DNA of 64,000 nt from Linum tenue (Eukaryota > Streptophyta > Magnoliopsida > Malpighiales > Linaceae), in NCBI GenBank assembly GCA_946122785.1, contig CAMGYJ010000011.1, forward strand, positions 11,222,001-11,286,000, written 5' to 3'. Under the pieces are notes generated by a model. It did no database searches. It was not told where the DNA came from and saw only the letters and a list, made by a program, of their open reading frames with translations. Shown one piece after another: positions 37,398 through 48,852 of the stretch (positions within the stretch are counted from its first letter, which is position 1; each line of letters starts with the position of its first letter). A program made the translations under genes and the position numbers.

Positions 37398-38989
37398 GCA
37401 ACCTACATTTTTTCACTGATTCTCGTTTTGGTGCAGCAAAGGGGGAAGGGCAGTCTGGTAAATGGCCAAAAACGCGGTGGCAAGGGAGTGTAATTAAAGC
37501 GAAACCCTAGGGGTAAGCTAGTCTTTTTCGGGTGGGTATAAAATGGTCTCTTAAATCGAAAATGGAAACCCTAATCAAACCAAACAATCGGCCGCCACTC
37601 TCTCTCACTCTCTCAAACATTTCCAACTCTCGTCTCTCTTCCAGAGAGCAAACCGAAAACCCTAATCAGACCTAATCTCCTCTCTCTCTGACTCTCGTCC
37701 CTCTCGTCCAAAACCAATCGAAACCCTAGCCTCCGTGACTAAACACCGCTCTCTCCTCTCTCCTAACCTCACTCGCCTGTCTCTTCTTCTCCTTCAAAGA
37801 AAAAATGGTGGAACCCTAGCCACCCAAGCGAATCGCCGCCACCCTCTCTCTCACCTCACTTATGGAAGCAGCGAAATGAAGAAAGGCGTCGCCGGCGGCA
37901 AACGACGGCAAGCGCGGCCAATAACGACGACAAACGACGGCTAGGGAGGCCTAAAGGTTCAATTTTTGTTTGCATGCTCGATTTCTCTCAGATTTGATTT
38001 TAGTCTTTTAGAATTCTTATTCCTATTTCTTGTTTTTTTGGAAATCGACTCTAAACCGAGGGGAAAGCTCTTGATTCTAGTTAGAGACACGGTGGCGACG
38101 AGGGGATCTTACCCTATGGTAAGATTATCAGACATGCATACCCATTTTTACTTGATTTAGGGACTTAAATCGAGATTTAACTTGTTTTATTTTCGTTGTG
38201 ATTTTTTGGTTGCTTGGGCCTCTGCCGAGAGAAGGAAGGGAAAGGCGGCGGTCGCCGGCGGCGTGGATTACACCAAAGCCGACGGCGAAGGCTTTTAGGT
38301 AGACTCTGCTTGTGTTTTTTTTCTATTTTGGTTTTTTCATTTGGGGTTCTAACTCTGACTTTTCTGATTTTTGCAGATTTAGGACGAACTTTACAGGTGA
38401 ATTCCATTCATATTTTTTTGCTTGAGCACATGGCTTGGCAAGAACAGAATTTAAGCGATTTAGATTAACTTGAGAAGCAAAAGGTTTAGCAAAGCTAAAA
38501 CTTTTGCTAGACTGGTTAGCAAAACCTAAGTGTTAAATTTTAACTATGTGTTGAGTTTAAGATACAGGGGGAGCCCATTAAACAAAAACAAGGTATTTTA
38601 AAATACCTTTCTAAAATTGTTCTTGCTTATGTGATGTCGAATTCTTGTTTTTGGTTGTTTCTTTAAAAGTTCAAACTTTAGTTATTTGAGCTTAATGAAA
38701 CGAGAACTTTGGGATTGGCAGGTACTTAGATTATCTAATCAATAATTAGAAAGCTTTGGTAAGATATAGTATTTTAAGGTGCGTCATGTTCAAATATAAT
38801 AGTAGTGTATAAACTAAACAACAAAAGTTGGTTGATACCAACAGCCACATGTTTTGAGTTTCCTGTTTTTTATTTTGACTGAAAAGCTTAGATGCTTCTT
38901 TGAGATGAGTCTCTTTAGTTAATATACTTGCAGAATATAAACAAACAGTAGCAGAAAGTAAAAAAAACAAGTTTAGGAAGCAAGAAAAA

Positions 38990-39295
38990 TAAGCGTAGAA
39001 AGCATAGACAGTATAGCAAACAAACTTAAGAAGTAAAGAACACAAGCATAGACAGTATAGGAAGTAGAACAAATAAGCTTAGGAAGTAAAGAACACAAGC
39101 ATATAAAGCATAGACAGTACAGAAAGTAGAAAAATAAGCTTAGGAAGTAAAGAACACAAGCATATAAAGCATAGACAGTATAGAAAGTATAACTCACAAA
39201 CTTAGTAAGTAAAGTAACAAGCGTAGAAAGCATAGACAGTATAGAAAGTAGAACTCACAAACTTAGTAAGTAAAGTAACAAGTGTAGAAAACATT
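38990..39295 (-). repeat. Tandem repeats within left LTR
   Basis: About four to five units of roughly 60-75 bp, with AGCATAGACAGTATAG and AAGTAAAG(A)ACACAAGC blocks; the same array is in the other LTR at about 48546-48852. Confidence 0.88.
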
Positions 39296-40524
39296 AGACA
39301 TATATTGGTGTTTTTGAGTATGGAGGGCGTGAAGTGGTGATGATGATGGATTTTTAGTGATGAGAATAACCTACCCTGGCTTGTGATTGGGATGTGGTGG
39401 TTGTTTGTTTGTTTCCTTCTTTGGCTTCTACTGGTCCTAGCTTCTTTTCCTTCAATTCTCACTTGTAGAGAGATAAGTAAAGGCAAACTACTTTATTTTT
39501 TGTGTGTTTCTTTTTGTGTTTGTTTTGGCTGCTGTTTCGTGATTGTATGTGGCTTAGGGAAGAAGGAAAAGGGAAATTTTGCATAGTTTCTCTGCCTTTG
39601 TGTTTATGGATCAGGACAGAAGGAAGAAGTGGAGAATAAGTTTTTGTTGAGTTGTCTCTCTTTTCTGTCTGTTTTCTGGAAAGGAAAAGCAGCTGTGGGG
39701 AGAAGGAAGAAAAGAAGCAGAGCCAAGCCTCACCCTTTTGTTCTCGTGGGGAGGAAGATGTTGTCTGCTGTGGGAAAGGAAGAAGAGTGAAAAAACGGTA
39801 TGGAAGAAGAAGAGCTCCCCTTATTCAGAAGAGTGGAGTGTTTTTTTATAGAAGAGTCAACTTGTTACCCAAGTCTGGAACAGTGTCGGGTTTGGGTCGG
39901 ACCGGTCTGAGTTGGGTCGAACCGATATGGGTTTGGTCAGACCTGCTTGTTCTCTGACCGGTTTGACTTTGTTGACTGGGGCTGGACTGAGTTGACTTGG
40001 GCTTAGGCTTTGATCCCTTGTAATAAAATTTGTAATTTGTAATCTTTGTTTAATGAAAGTGTCTATGTAATTGTAACTGATTACTAGTCATAGTTATAAT
40101 TGTTATTTAGTAATCAAAACTTATGTTAAGGGTAATTTCTGTTTAACCTTCTCATCATATTTTATTGTTCTCAACTCCAACTCCAACGTCCAATTCAATT
40201 TTTATTGGTCTTAAACAACTCATGACAATGAGATTAATCAATTGGTTAATTCGCTTAACCAAACCAAAACATGAAAATCGAAACCCCACTAACCCAAGCC
40301 GTGTGAATGTCTTAAACATCAACTTGACTCTATCCTCAACTTGACTCTATCAATCGAGATTTGCTATTTCTTATGTCATAGAGTTAATGCGAACACGACC
40401 GTCTCAAGCACTATCAATATATTTTAGTTTGAAAATCAATTAACTCGCTATTGCAAATCTTCAATAAAAACTAAATTTTATTTAAGTAAAAAGGTTTTAA
40501 CCCGGACAAAAAGTGGTGTCTACA

Positions 40525-40538
40525 GTTGCCCCCCTTTG
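40525..40538 (-). other. Polypurine tract of Ogre-like element
   Basis: Minus strand reads AAAGGGGGGCAAC immediately before the 3' LTR start TGTAGACACC. Confidence 0.9.
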
Positions 40539-40679
40539 TATATCTCTTGGTATTTGAGAGTTATACAAAGTTATCTTAAAACGCCATTTTTGTCGGTTTA
40601 GATATTGTTAGAAGCTAAACAAAGTATCAATCAGTTCAAGCGACGATATAACTTGTTTGTTCCCATGCGGTAAAGCGAA

Positions 40680-41300
40680 AAGGACTTGCTTACTCTCATG
40701 GTGGTATGGCCTGGTTTAGAGTATGGACTTGTTTAGTTTTTTTTCATGGCGGTAGAGGCTGATTTGGGTTTTACTAACATGGTGGTTCAACCTAGTTGGG
40801 ATTCGTGGTCCCATGGCGGTATAGCCTAATCTTGGTCTATGTTGCCCCCATGGCATTATAACCTGATTTGGGTTTTGTTGGTCCCTTGGCGGTATAGCCT
40901 GGTTTGAGTTTTGTTGAATCTATGGCAGTATAGCCTGACTAGGGTTTCTTTATATCTTGGCGGTATAGCCTGAAATGATTTCTTTTTTATGGCGGTGTAG
41001 CCTGCAATGGTTTCCTTTCATGGCGGTATAGCCTGCATTGGTCTTTTTGTGTGGCGGTAGGGCCTGTCTTCTTTCTTAGGTATCGTGGTGGTAGGTTCTG
41101 AGTTAGTTCTTAGGTATCGTGGGCGGTAGGGCTTGTGTTGGTATTTAGGCATCATGGCGATAGGGCTTGAGTTGGTATTTTGGCGGTATGGCTTGATTGG
41201 GTGAGCTTCCCGTGGCGGTATAGCTTGATTTGTGTTTTGTGGCGGTATAGCTTGGTCTGGGATTTTCATCCATGGCGGTATAGCCTAATTGATCATGTGT
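40680..41300 (-). repeat. Degenerate tandem repeats next to the polypurine tract
   Basis: Plus strand repeats (A/G)TGGCGGTATAGCCTG(A/G) about every 30-45 bases, at least 15 times, with decay. On the element's strand the units read CAGGCTATACCGCCA and, in one frame, give recurring QAIPP peptides, but no real protein is supported. Tandem arrays between coding region and 3' LTR are typical of Ogre/Tat elements. Confidence 0.85.
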
Positions 41301-44070
41301 GTCTTGGTGATAAAATTCATGAGGATATGCGAAAGCTTAACTCGATGATGAGTGGCATAGAGTTGTGTGCTTGATATGAAGTGCCGAATCAAGCAAATTG
41401 TTGAGTCTAGGTGTATCTTAGGTATGTGTCAAATTTGACTTGTAAATATTATCTAGACGTCGTATGGGCGGGAAAATGCAAGATGTTGTATGACGTGATA
41501 TGACATGATGTAATGTCATGATTCGAAATGTTGTTGAAAGGGTACTGCCTGATTGATATTTACTTTGGCTTTGAACTCCTCGAAACTAGTCATTTACTGA
41601 ATGATGTCATGTGATAAGTTTGACACGTATGCATTTATGATGAGATATATGATGATGTCTTGAAAGGTATGCAAAGGCCATGTATGATCATTCATCGTAG
41701 GTTTGATTTTTTGGCAAGGATTCTCTTAAATCGATCATCCACAAGGAGCTATGTCATTGTCCCTTTTAGTAAACTTGAATTTTATTGTGCTCGTGCCGAA
41801 GTAGCATAGGTATCCCTGGTGGGTGCATTCTTCCTTTGGCGTGAGTCATCATCTGGAGGTACTGGGCTTGCCATATAGTATTTTCTCTTTGTCTCTTGAG
41901 TGAGTCCGAAGTATTTAATTTCTGGGACCGACAAAAAGTTGGTCCTTTGCTTGGACACCAGTGCTTGAGGGCTGATGTATTAGCCATATGATCTTCAATA
42001 TATTTACATGATGGGTTGGTTATGTAGAAGGATCTCGTAGCATGGTGGTATCGGGATAATGTGCTCCCTAGCTTGATTGATCTTCTTGATATGCGACCGT
42101 GTAGTGTTTATCTAAGAGGAATATGTCATCTCAGGTATTGTCTTGTTGATGTTGGTTTTCATAGACATGTTTGATTGACCTCATCGGGAAGTGTGAAGTA
42201 GCAAAATACTTTGTTGGGGGATAGTTTCAGTAACCCATTGGTTCAATGAATTCAGGGTATCCTGAGATATTTTTGGGGCAAGAAATTTGGGTAGTTTACT
42301 TTGTGAGGGTTTGAAATTCTTCATCCTGCAGAATACATCATTGTTATTTGGGCACTTTATGTCCTATTGGTACCAGTTCTGAGTTTTGTGGTTGGCCAAT
42401 CTAGGATCTCAAACGCTTAATCTTGAGTTGGGCACTTAGTTTGGGAATCACGAGCTCCTTCTTCTAGCCATGTTGCTTTAAGGATGAATTGGCTGACTGG
42501 TTGGATACCCTGAATTGAGAGTAGATCGACTGAAATTACCCGTCTATTTTATGAGTGGAAGACAACCTTTTTAGTATTTGAACTTCCTTCTCATCTAGGT
42601 TGCACCATTTTGGCCCCAGGATACGTTACTTGCTTTCCACTTTTCGGAACAAAGTGTGACTTTTACCAATCTTGACTTAAAATGAATGCAAACAATGTTT
42701 AAAAAAAAAAAATCATTTAAGAGGACATAATGGGAACTTCACTTTTTAAAAATCAAAGCCTTGCTGCGGGAATTATGTGCAATATGAGAAAAACGATTTC
42801 TTGCGGGGTTATTGTCACATTGTTTAAAAATTCGTTCTTTTCGGAAGTCAAGCCATGAGAATATTCACAAGCCCTCACTTTCATTCTCACGCTCAATTTC
42901 GCTCACACTCATTCCTATGGGTGCTTCGAGTATACGACACTTTGGCTACTATCAAGATTCTTGTCGCCAAGTTGATGGACAAATGTGTCGGAGGTATAAG
43001 TTGCTGATCATGGAGATTTCATGTAATCTCTGTATGGTCTCGTCATGTGAGTTCTGGAACTTTTCTGGAAAGCGACTCTTGTACGTCAGAGTCATTTATG
43101 CTTTGGGAAGCTGAATTTTCTCAAATGAATGATGGATAAATGAGTCTCACATCCTCCATCGTCTAAGTTTCCTGCCGAGGGATTCTGATTTGCCCCCAAA
43201 GTATGAAGCTGGTTCATGGATAAAGGAGGTGTTTGTGTGATGTAGACTTCAACTACTTATTGGCTCTTAGAATGATGAATGTTGAAGACTTTATGAGGCG
43301 GTTATGATTGGCAAATCGTATTATCATGGTGGGTTTCCTCTTTGATTTGAAAGTGTTGGATAATGGGGATCATCCTGGGGATGTCCTTTAAGCATATGTC
43401 GATAATCTTGTCTTGGGAACCCCTTTTATAGGGGTTTCTTGCGTTATTTCTTCAGGCTTGACTAGAAAGTATCATTTGGTCGGAAAGCTCTCTGATTTGA
43501 TGACTATCCGTGCTTGGGTGTATAACTCCTGGTGATTGAGAGAATGGTCTATTCTGCGCTCTTGTGACCAAGTTGAAGGTAAACTCGGAATCACCCGTTG
43601 TGACCTTTAAGCAGAGATAGCTAGTAACTTGTGACGATTTAGAGTGGATGTAACTTTAAGCACTCATGTAGGGGCATCTAATATGTAAGTCCCGCACGTT
43701 TTTTACATTTTATTTTGATTTTATTTTTCTTGCCTTTTTGGCTTCTTTTTTTTATGTGCGGGACCGATTTTGACTTTGTTACGCCCCCATACATGGTGTC
43801 ATTTTGACGCTTTTGATCCTGTGCACTAATGAGTTCGTCAAATAGGATCATTCGGCTTCTCCCAGTCTTCTAGTCACAAGGATTCTGTGAGAACTTGGGT
43901 GTTTTGACGTCGACATATCGATGCTTGCGGACCATAACTTGGCTATTCAATATTCTTTCTAGTCGAGCCCTGATTTGAAAGGGAAGGTTGGATATGGTAG
44001 TGACAAGCTTCTACAAGTAGCCTGATGTTGTATCCTCGTCACACCCTTTGACTATTTAGCTCACACTATT
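41300..44070 (-). other. Non-coding interior of Ogre-like element
   Basis: No protease, reverse transcriptase, RNase H or integrase motif is visible on either strand. Only short chance frames; the space normally holding pol is filled by sequence I do not recognise. Confidence 0.6.
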
Positions 44071-44310
44071 TCAAGGACACCAGTGGGGTGTTTATGCTCT
44101 CAACTTTAGTATAGTGTGCACATTCATCCCTAGCAGGTTGTGCAAAATTATGATGTTATCAAGGTGTTTATAATCACTCAACACCAATGGGGTGCTCAAA
44201 ATCTTGACACCAGTAGGGTGTGCACTCTCTGAATATTTGTGGGGTGCAAAAATTCTTGACACCGACAAAGTATTTATAATCACCTGACACCAGTGGGGTG
44301 CTTATATTGG
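44070..44310 (-). repeat. Short degenerate repeat cluster inside Ogre-like element
   Basis: CACCAGTGGGGTG and variants (CACCAATGGGGTG, CACCAGTAGGGTG) recur about six times, interleaved with GTTTATAATCAC. Confidence 0.75.
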
Positions 44311-44639
44311 CTTAATATAAAAATCTCATGCCTTAACTTGGAAACATGAAATGCAATTTTAAGGTTCCCATTTTAGAGGAGCAAAATTCATTTAAAAAAA
44401 ATAATAAAATTGGAAGAGATGCAATCATTTTGAAAAGAAAAGGACCATTGATGCAAAGTCTTAAATCAATATCGATATAAGTCACTCAATGTTCCAAATA
44501 AGTCAAAAAGGTGGATGATCTTTTATTTCTTGAAGAAGGAAAAAGCTTATACATGGTGAGACATCTCGTACAATGATCAACATCATCCTCTAGTCAAACC
44601 TTGCCTTGCGATGGGCTTACTGATTCCCATTACTTGGTT

Positions 44640-45417
44640 GTAGGTTGTTATTGATGTTGATATTTGGACGATTGGCTTCTTCTTCGAACTCCAGCCACCT
44701 TGCTTTCACCATTTCTTGTACCCTTATCTTTAGGGCGTTACAATTCTCCACTAAGTGTCCTGGAGCTCCAGAATTGTAACCGCATTGTCTATCAGATCTG
44801 TACCACCTTGGATATGGGGGTTGCAGAGTCTCGCCTGGAACACAAGTGATTAGATGATCGTGGAGTAACTGAGGAAAAAGTTTGGTATATGTGATCGGGA
44901 TAGGAACAAATTTCCTTTTTGTTTCCTTGGGATAATGCGATCTCGATTACCCCCTTCTCGTGGCAATTTCTTCATATTTGGGACTGTTGGTAGGATGGTA
45001 TAGTTTGGTGGTTGCAGTACTTGTGTTGTAGTTGCGACATATGAGCATTCTCGATTGGTATGGGGGCGATAGTTCCAAGTCTTTTTTTGATGACTCCCCT
45101 TTATCTCTTAACATTGTGTTGCCCCCATAATCTTCTTGTTTTTCTGAAATTTGCAGCTCAATGTGCTTGGATTCTTCTACATCTTCCAGGTCATGCACAG
45201 TCTTTGAGGCTATGTTGTATGGCTTATCATTTAATGTCTCTTTGCCGAGTGGTTGGCACAAGTTATTGTCATCGAATGACACATCACCATTTTTTACTTC
45301 CGTTGCATTCTCCTTGTTTGTCAAAATCTTCAAGATCATGCTAACTTCCTCTTTCATGTCCTCCAGTGCTATCACCCTTCTTTTAATGTCACTCAATTCC
45401 TTCTCGATTGAATCCAT
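44640..45417 (-). pseudogene. Ogre/Tat gag relic: coiled coil fused to zinc-knuckle tail
   Basis: 45417-44947 encodes 156 residues starting MDSIEKELSDIKRRVIALED, a coiled-coil N-terminus like Tat/Ogre gag. After a TAA stop the same frame continues with FVPIPITYTKLFPQLL, then PPYPRWYRSDRQCGYNSG and APGHLVENCNALKIRVQEM, the known C-terminal gag segment with its C…GH…C knuckle. Full gag in this lineage is several hundred residues longer; the capsid core between these parts is absent. It sits 0.8 kb downstream of the primer site, as expected for gag. Confidence 0.82.
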
Positions 45418-46196
45418 AACGAGCTCAAGTTTGGATCTGGTCGAGTAATTGAGGGTTTGGCTTTGTCCTTGTGAATGATCAATTTTATAGAATCTTGATT
45501 TTGTTAAGTTGTTTCATGGTGCTAAATGTGATGTGTATGTATGATATTGACGCTTATGCTAACGATGCAAAAATGATTTCTCGTGGATGCATGTGTACTG
45601 TGCAAAAAAAAAAAAAAATTGTGATTAATATGAATGAATGAGGAAATGATGGTGTAATGAGTTTAAAATACTTTCACACATACAAATTATTGTCATTCAC
45701 GGGTGATGTGCAAAACACACATTCCACGTATAGGCAAGACAAGAAGTGATCATAAGATAAATTCTTTCGCAAACTTTGCCTTATTGAGGTAAACCTAAGG
45801 TATTTTGGCAGCATAACATAGGTTTTTGGGTAGGCTCTGGGATAAGTTTGCGGTTTAGGTAGTTTCTAAGCAAACTATATGCTGGGTACGGATCTTTAGG
45901 AATTGGTTCCCAAGTTGTATCCGTCTATAGCTCTTTCGAGCTAGGCGAATACCTCAAATCAACCTCGGATTTGAGTTCAACTTGGTTAGAAAGTTTCGCA
46001 TGACTCCTTCTATTGTAAGAGTCACGTTACACCTTTCGTTTTCTTAAGGGAGAGCTCGGGTATAGAGCTTTTTTGTATGACTGCAAATAATTAAATAAGA
46101 GATAAATTGAAAGCACAAATATATAATAACACACAATGCATAAAAGAAAGGTAAAGAGAGCTTATCGATTTAATTAATGTAGTTCGATCCCCATAA

Positions 46197-46216
46197 GTCC
46201 CCAGCGGAGTCGCCAC
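46197..46216 (-). other. Primer binding site, Arg-tRNA type
   Basis: Minus strand reads GTGGCGACTCCGCTGGGGAC directly after the LTR end …TTGCGACA. TGGCGACTCC(G/A)CTGGGGA is the primer site known from Ogre/Tat elements. Confidence 0.9.
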
Positions 46217-46891
46217 TGTCGCAACCGCCCCCTCGCGATCGGGGGACCGTTGCGAACTGATCGGAGTCGCCATCGACCGTGCTTTGGGGTGGGTCGAACA
46301 CCATTTTCCGGTTTTAATTTTTTGTGTTAAAACCAGAATTCTGGTCTGCGAATTTTAGATTTTTGGGTTCGGGAGTACGGTTACGCGTGGGGAAGTGTAT
46401 TCACACCCCACAACGCCCAAAATTGGTACTACTTAAATCGATAAGTTTAAAGGTTGGGTGTATTATTATTTGCGGCTTTATTGTGTGATAAATCATAAGA
46501 TTCAATTGATTAGGTATTTATTAATATACAGTTTGATCATACGTTTATTAACATAATTCTCAAAATTAAAGAAATAGTTTTAAGTTGGTTGGACTCGAAC
46601 CTATCGGTTGCCTACGTACCCGGGTTAACCGGGATCAAAGTCCACGTAGTTCGAAAAAACTTTAAATGATTTAAAAAGTAATTTTAACCTCGTTCCACCG
46701 AAGGTAATTTTCATATTATAATTTAATGAAATTTGAATTTAAATTTTTGTAAGGATTTTAGTATTTTAGGAGGTAATTCGATGTATTGGACAAGATACGA
46801 GATAAACTTAATCCGCATCTTAACATTTTGTATTAAGGATACTAAATAATAAAATCGAATGGGATGATTAAATTGACACATAACAAGCAAG

Positions 46892-46953
46892 CAGCCCAAC
46901 GGGCTGAGGTGGTCTTAGATCGCGTTCGATCCGAGAATGTGGGTTCGAAACCC
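46892..46953 (+). other. tRNA-like pol III promoter boxes in LTR (right copy)
   Basis: Same as 37336-37397 at the LTR offset of 9556. Its presence in both LTRs shows it was part of the element before insertion. Confidence 0.6.
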
Positions 46954-48545
46954 GCAACCTACATTTTTTCACTGATTCTCGTTTTGGTGCAGCAAAGGGG
47001 GAAGGGCAGTCTGGTAAATGGCCAAAAACGCGGTGGCAAGGGAGTGTAATTAAAGCGAAACTCTAGGGGTAAGCTAGTCTTTTTCGGGTGGGTATAAAAT
47101 GGTCTCTTAAATCGAAAATGGAAACCCTAATCAAACCAAACAATCGGCCGCCACTCTCTCTCACTCTCTCAAACATTTCCAACTCTCGTCTCTCTTCCAG
47201 AGAGCAAACCGAAAACCCTAATCAGACCTAATCTCCTCTCTCTCTGACTCTCGTCCCTCTCGTCCAAAACCAATCGAAACCCTAGCCTCCGTGACTAAAC
47301 ACCGCTCTCTCCTCTCTCCTAACCTCACTCGCCTGTCTCTTCTTCTCCTTCAAAGAAAAAATGGTGGAACCCTAGCCACCCAAGCGAATCGCCGCCACCC
47401 TCTCTCTCACCTCACTTATGGAAGCAGCGAAATGAAGAAAGGCGTCGCCGGCGGCAAACGACGGCAAGCGCGGCCAATAACGACGACAAACGACGGCTAG
47501 GGAGGCCTAAAGGTTCAATTTTTGTTTGCATGCTCGATTTCTCTCAGATTTGATTTTAGTCTTTTAGAATTCTTATTCCTATTTCTTGTTTTTTTGGAAA
47601 TCGACTCTAAACCGAGGGGAAAGCTCTTGATTCTAGTTAGAGACACGGTGGCGACGAGGGGATCTTACCCTATGGTAAGATTATCAGACATGCATACCCA
47701 TTTTTACTTGATTTAGGGACTTAAATCGAGATTTAACTTGTTTTATTTTCGTTGTGATTTTTTGGTTGCTTGGGCCTCTGCCGAGAGAAGGAAGGGAAAG
47801 GCGGCGGTCGCCGGCGGCGTGGATTACACCAAAGCCGACGGCGAAGGCTTTTAGGTAGACTCTGCTTGTGTTTTTTTTCTATTTTGGTTTTTTCATTTGG
47901 GGTTCTAACTCTGACTTTTCTGATTTTTGCAGATTTAGGACGAACTTTACAGGTGAATTCCATTCATATTTTTTTGCTTGAGCACATGGCTTGGCAAGAA
48001 CAGAATTTAAGCGATTTAGATTAACTTGAGAAGCAAAAGGTTTAGCAAAGCTAAAACTTTTGCTAGACTGGTTAGCAAAACCTAAGTGTTAAATTTTAAC
48101 TATGTGTTGAGTTTAAGATACAGGGGGAGCCCATTAAACAAAAACAAGGTATTTTAAAATACCTTTCTAAAATTGTTCTTGCTTATGTGATGTCGAATTC
48201 TTGTTTTTGGTTGTTTCTTTAAAAGTTCAAACTTTAGTTATTTGAGCTTAATGAAACGAGAACTTTGGGATTGGCAGGTACTTAGATTATCTAATCAATA
48301 ATTAGAAAGCTTTGGTAAGATATAGTATTTTAAGGTGCGTCATGTTCAAATATAATAGTAGTGTATAAACTAAACAACAAAAGTTGGTTGATACCAACAA
48401 CCACATGTTTTGAGTTTCCTGTTTTTTATTTTGACTGAAAAGCTTAGATGCTTCTTTGAGATGAGTCTCTTTAGTTAATATACTTGCAGAATATAAACAA
48501 ACAGTAGCAGAAAGTAAAAAAAACAAGTTTAGGAAGCAAGAAAAA

Positions 48546-48852
48546 TAAGCGTAGAAAGCATAGACAGTATAGCAAACAAACTTAAGAAGTAAAGAACACA
48601 AGCATAGACAGTATAGGAAGTAGAACAAATAAGCTTAGGAAGTAAAGAACACAAGCATATAAAGCATAGACAGTACAGAAAGTAGAACAAATAAGCTTAG
48701 GAAGTAAAGAACACAAGCATATAAAGCATAGACAGTATAGAAAGTATAACTCACAAACTTAGTAAGTAAAGTAACAAGCGTAGAAAGCATAGACAGTATA
48801 GAAAGTAGAACTCACAAACTTAGTAAGTAAAGTAACAAGTGTAGAAAACATT
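48546..48852 (-). repeat. Tandem repeats within right LTR
   Basis: Counterpart of 38990-39295. It carries the single-base length difference between the LTRs (GAACAAATAAG here, GAAAAATAAG in the left copy). Confidence 0.88.

Larger units (their letters stand above)
36661..40524 (-). repeat. 3' LTR of Ogre-like element (minus orientation)
   Basis: 3864 bp, near-identical to 46217-50081 with an offset of 9556, rising to 9557 after a 1-base indel near 39129. Confidence 0.95.

Noticed and set aside
37308..39957. Repeated small proteins of 61-108 residues duplicated at 46864-49514
   Set aside because: Both sets lie in LTR copies of one retroelement; duplication reflects the LTRs, not conserved genes.
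40680..41300. CRISPR-like array
   Set aside because: Repeats are degenerate, spacing is irregular, and the context is a plant retroelement 3' region.
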